DNA of 9,476 nt, taken from the NCBI GenBank assembly GCA_022510885.1, contig JAFLSP010000065.1, positions 1 to 9,476 of the forward strand, written 5' to 3'. The notes beneath the pieces were generated by a model that was not told where the DNA came from, did not search any database, and saw only the letters and a list, made by a program, of their open reading frames with translations. Every line of letters starts with the position of its first letter. The first letter of the stretch is position 1. Source of the DNA: Treponema sp. (GTDB lineage Bacteria > Spirochaetota > Spirochaetia > Treponematales > Treponemataceae). Positions 8,437 through 9,476 of the stretch are shown in pieces. Made by a program: the position numbers and the translations under genes.

Positions 8437-8465
8437 AGGATACCACAACCATTGCTACTTGTCAA
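8437..8465 (-). promoter_or_regulatory. Promoter of the kinase operon
   Basis: On the minus strand a perfect -35 TTGACA (8460-8465) is followed by 17 bases and TATCCT (8437-8442), preceded by TGG as in an extended -10. The expected start point is 8429-8430, at the ATG of the kinase gene. The -35 overlaps the -35 of the divergent rpsD promoter by five bases. Confidence 0.6.
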
Positions 8466-8487
8466 AACATTGTTTTTGTGCTACAGT
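8459..8487 (+). promoter_or_regulatory. Promoter of rpsD
   Basis: On the plus strand TTGTCA (8459-8464) is followed by 17 bases and TACAGT (8482-8487), preceded by TGC as in an extended -10. The start point would be near 8494, giving a leader of about 43 bases. It shares its -35 bases with the divergent kinase promoter. Confidence 0.55.
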
Positions 8488-8495
8488 GCAAGAAC

Positions 8496-8523
8496 TTCGC
8501 AAAAGCATCTTCTTATTTGCGAA
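8496..8523 (+). promoter_or_regulatory. Leader hairpin touching the rpsD ribosome binding site
   Basis: A perfect 8-bp inverted repeat (TTCGCAAA at 8496-8503, TTTGCGAA at 8516-8523) encloses a 12-base loop. The right arm ends at the base before the AAGGAG Shine-Dalgarno (8524-8529), and the left arm begins about two bases after the predicted transcript start. S4 controls its own synthesis in several bacteria through leader RNA, so this is a candidate translational operator; it could equally be a 5' stabilising hairpin. Confidence 0.45.
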
Positions 8524-8536
8524 AAGGAGTAACAAT

Positions 8537-9130
8537 ATGGCTACAAGAAGAAGCCCACGCTTTAAGGAATGCCGCCGGCTCGGTGTGAACGTCAGCGGAC
8601 ATCCTAAGGCGATGAACAGAGCTAACGCGCCTGCATTCAAGAAAACTCACAAAACTTCAGAATACGGCTTGCAGCTGATTGAGAAGCAGAAAGTGAAGGC
8701 GTATTACGGAATCCTCGAACGCCAGCTTCGCCGCTATTACGAGCAGGCAACCAAATCAGCGGAAAAGACGGGTACCGCGCTCATCGTCGCGCTTGAGTGC
8801 CGTTTGGACAATTTGGTCTACCGCATGGGATTCGCCAGTTCAATCCGCATGGCACGCCAAATGGTAAGCCACCGCCACATTGAGCTGGACGGCAAAATCA
8901 TCAGCGTTCCGTCGCAGCACGTAAAAGTCGGACAGACCATCGCGCTTACCGAAAAGTCACGCAAGAACGAACAGTTCAAAAAAGCGTTCCTCGGCGCGAA
9001 CAACGCTCCTATTGACTACCTCGAAATCAACCAGGACGGTTTCAGCGGCAAGTTGGCAAGCATTCCGCAGCGCGAGAAAATTCCGGTACAGATTAACGAC
9101 CAGATGGTCGTCGAGTTCTACTCAAAGTAA
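8537..9130 (+). CDS. rpsD: 30S ribosomal protein S4
   Basis: The 197-residue primary 16S rRNA-binding protein starts assembly of the 30S body and helps set decoding accuracy. The N-terminal part (SPRFKECRRLGVNVSGHPKA, residues 6-25) is typical of bacterial S4. It has only one cysteine in this region (Cys12), so it is the zinc-free form. The S4 RNA-binding domain lies at about 88-150 (CRLDNLVYRMGFASSIRMAR, then the 'VSHRHIELDGKIISVPS' part). The C-terminus (IPVQINDQMVVEFYSK) is also typical. The reading frame is open back to 8312, but the ATG at 8537 is chosen: it gives the family N-terminus and has AAGGAG 7 bases upstream. It is the only plus-strand protein gene, apparently monocistronic, and divergent from the kinase operon, rather than in a large alpha-type ribosomal operon. 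Confidence 0.98.
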   Translation: MATRRSPRFKECRRLGVNVSGHPKAMNRANAPAFKKTHKTSEYGLQLIEKQKVKAYYGILERQLRRYYEQATKSAEKTGTALIVALECRLDNLVYRMGFASSIRMARQMVSHRHIELDGKIISVPSQHVKVGQTIALTEKSRKNEQFKKAFLGANNAPIDYLEINQDGFSGKLASIPQREKIPVQINDQMVVEFYSK

Positions 9131-9150
9131 GGCAATTTCTGACGGTTCAG

Positions 9151-9180
9151 CACGGGGCGCTCGCCCCGTGTCTTTATTTT
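9151..9180 (+). terminator. Intrinsic terminator of rpsD
   Basis: An 8-bp GC-rich stem CACGGGGC/GCCCCGTG (9151-9158 with 9163-9170) with a 4-base loop is followed by TCTTTATTTT. It lies 20 bases after the rpsD stop codon. Confidence 0.92.
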
Positions 9181-9190
9181 AAATCATCGC

Positions 9191-9228
9191 AGGAAAACAA
9201 AAAAAGTGCCTCCGCTACGGAGGCACTT
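9191..9228 (-). terminator. Intrinsic terminator of tRNA-Lys
   Basis: On the minus strand a perfect 11-bp stem (9218-9228 with 9204-9214, AAGTGCCTCCG/CGGAGGCACTT) with a 3-base loop is followed by TTTTTGTTTT. The stem includes base 9228, the discriminator base of the tRNA. It faces the rpsD terminator across about 10 bases. Confidence 0.92.
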
Positions 9229-9300
9229 GAGCTATTGCAGATTCGAACTGCAGACCCACGCCTTAAAAGGGCGTTGCTCTACCGGCTGAGCTAATAGCCC
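9228..9300 (-). tRNA. tRNA-Lys (anticodon UUU)
   Basis: The 73-base cloverleaf reads on the minus strand from 9300. Acceptor GGGCTAT pairs with ATAGCTC (one G-U pair), and the D stem is GCTC/GAGC. The anticodon stem ACGCC/GGCGT closes loop CTTTTAA with anticodon TTT. The variable loop is GGGTC, and the T stem TGCAG/CTGCA closes loop TTCGAAT; the discriminator base is A. CCA is not encoded. The gene stands alone, with its own strong promoter and terminator. Confidence 0.97.
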
Positions 9301-9326
9301 ATCCATTCAATTGTGAATGTTTCACT

Positions 9327-9355
9327 AGTATATCGATTTTGCGCCACCATGTCAA
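9327..9355 (-). promoter_or_regulatory. Near-consensus promoter of tRNA-Lys
   Basis: On the minus strand a perfect -35 TTGACA (9350-9355), a 17-base spacer and -10 TATACT (9327-9332, 5 of 6) predict a start near 9320, about 20 bases before the mature tRNA 5' end. In that short leader a 6-bp inverted repeat (CATTCA/TGAATG, 9304-9309 with 9314-9319) lies close to the expected RNase P cut site. Confidence 0.8.
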
Positions 9356-9476
9356 CAGCCTCCGCTTGCCCATGCCGCAGGCCCCACCGTAAAGGCAGTC
9401 GAAAAACGATGTGCCGCCAGAAGTACCGAAACGTTATGCACGACCGTCATACCCATTCTCATAGACTGTCAAAATC
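9356..9476. other. Right-edge region with no recognised gene
   Basis: These 121 bases upstream of the tRNA promoter hold no open frame with a convincing start and ribosome binding site, and no RNA fold I recognise. A TTGACA on the minus strand (9467-9472) is followed by TATGAC after only 15 bases (9446-9451), which is too short a spacer for a confident promoter call. Confidence 0.4.

Noticed and set aside
8312..8536. In-frame upstream extension of rpsD
   Set aside because: It would overlap the divergent kinase gene and both promoters. The S4 N-terminus begins at 8537, just after a strong AAGGAG.
9446..9472. Second minus-strand promoter (TTGACA ... TATGAC) at the right edge
   Set aside because: The spacer is only 15 bases and no gene follows before the tRNA-Lys promoter, so it is more likely chance.

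Overview
The window reads as an ordinary chromosomal segment of a spirochaete, most likely a Treponema-like organism. This is an inference from the DUF4912 + GH57/DUF1957 gene pair, a hybrid kinase/receiver operon, and the style of the enolase and S4 proteins; no marker in the window proves it. All protein genes but one lie on the minus strand. No mobile element, CRISPR array, phage gene or long repeat was seen, and no stretch over 300 bases lacks a gene.

Layout from left to right. At 20-55 a good sigma70-type promoter points leftwards out of the window. At 60-416 is a small charged coiled-coil protein of unknown function with its own candidate promoter. At 494-2739 is a two-gene unit: a DUF4912 protein, then 8 bases later a GH57/DUF1957 branching-enzyme homologue whose catalytic nucleophile position holds tyrosine. 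At 2856-4172 is a complete enolase gene, closed by a clear intrinsic terminator at 2810-2844.

At 4250-8429 is a three-gene signalling operon, transcribed leftwards: a membrane hybrid histidine kinase (HisKA-HATPase-REC-HPt), a stand-alone response regulator with a degenerate first receiver and an intact second one, and a 238-residue protein of unknown function with a winged-helix-like C-terminus. The gaps are only 15-16 bases. The domains suggest a four-step phosphorelay (kinase His, receiver Asp, HPt His, regulator Asp) with no recognisable DNA-binding output on the regulator itself.

On the plus strand, rpsD (ribosomal protein S4) is transcribed divergently from the kinase operon. The two apparent promoters overlap in their -35 boxes, and the rpsD leader holds a hairpin that touches the Shine-Dalgarno sequence. 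rpsD ends in an intrinsic terminator that faces the terminator of a convergent minus-strand tRNA-Lys(UUU) gene. That tRNA gene has a near-consensus promoter at 9327-9355.

The most notable points are the nucleophile-less GH57 homologue paired with DUF4912, the overlapping rpsD/kinase promoters with a possibly leaderless kinase mRNA, the rpsD leader hairpin, and the unknown protein at the end of the signalling operon. No clearly new multi-gene system was recognised.
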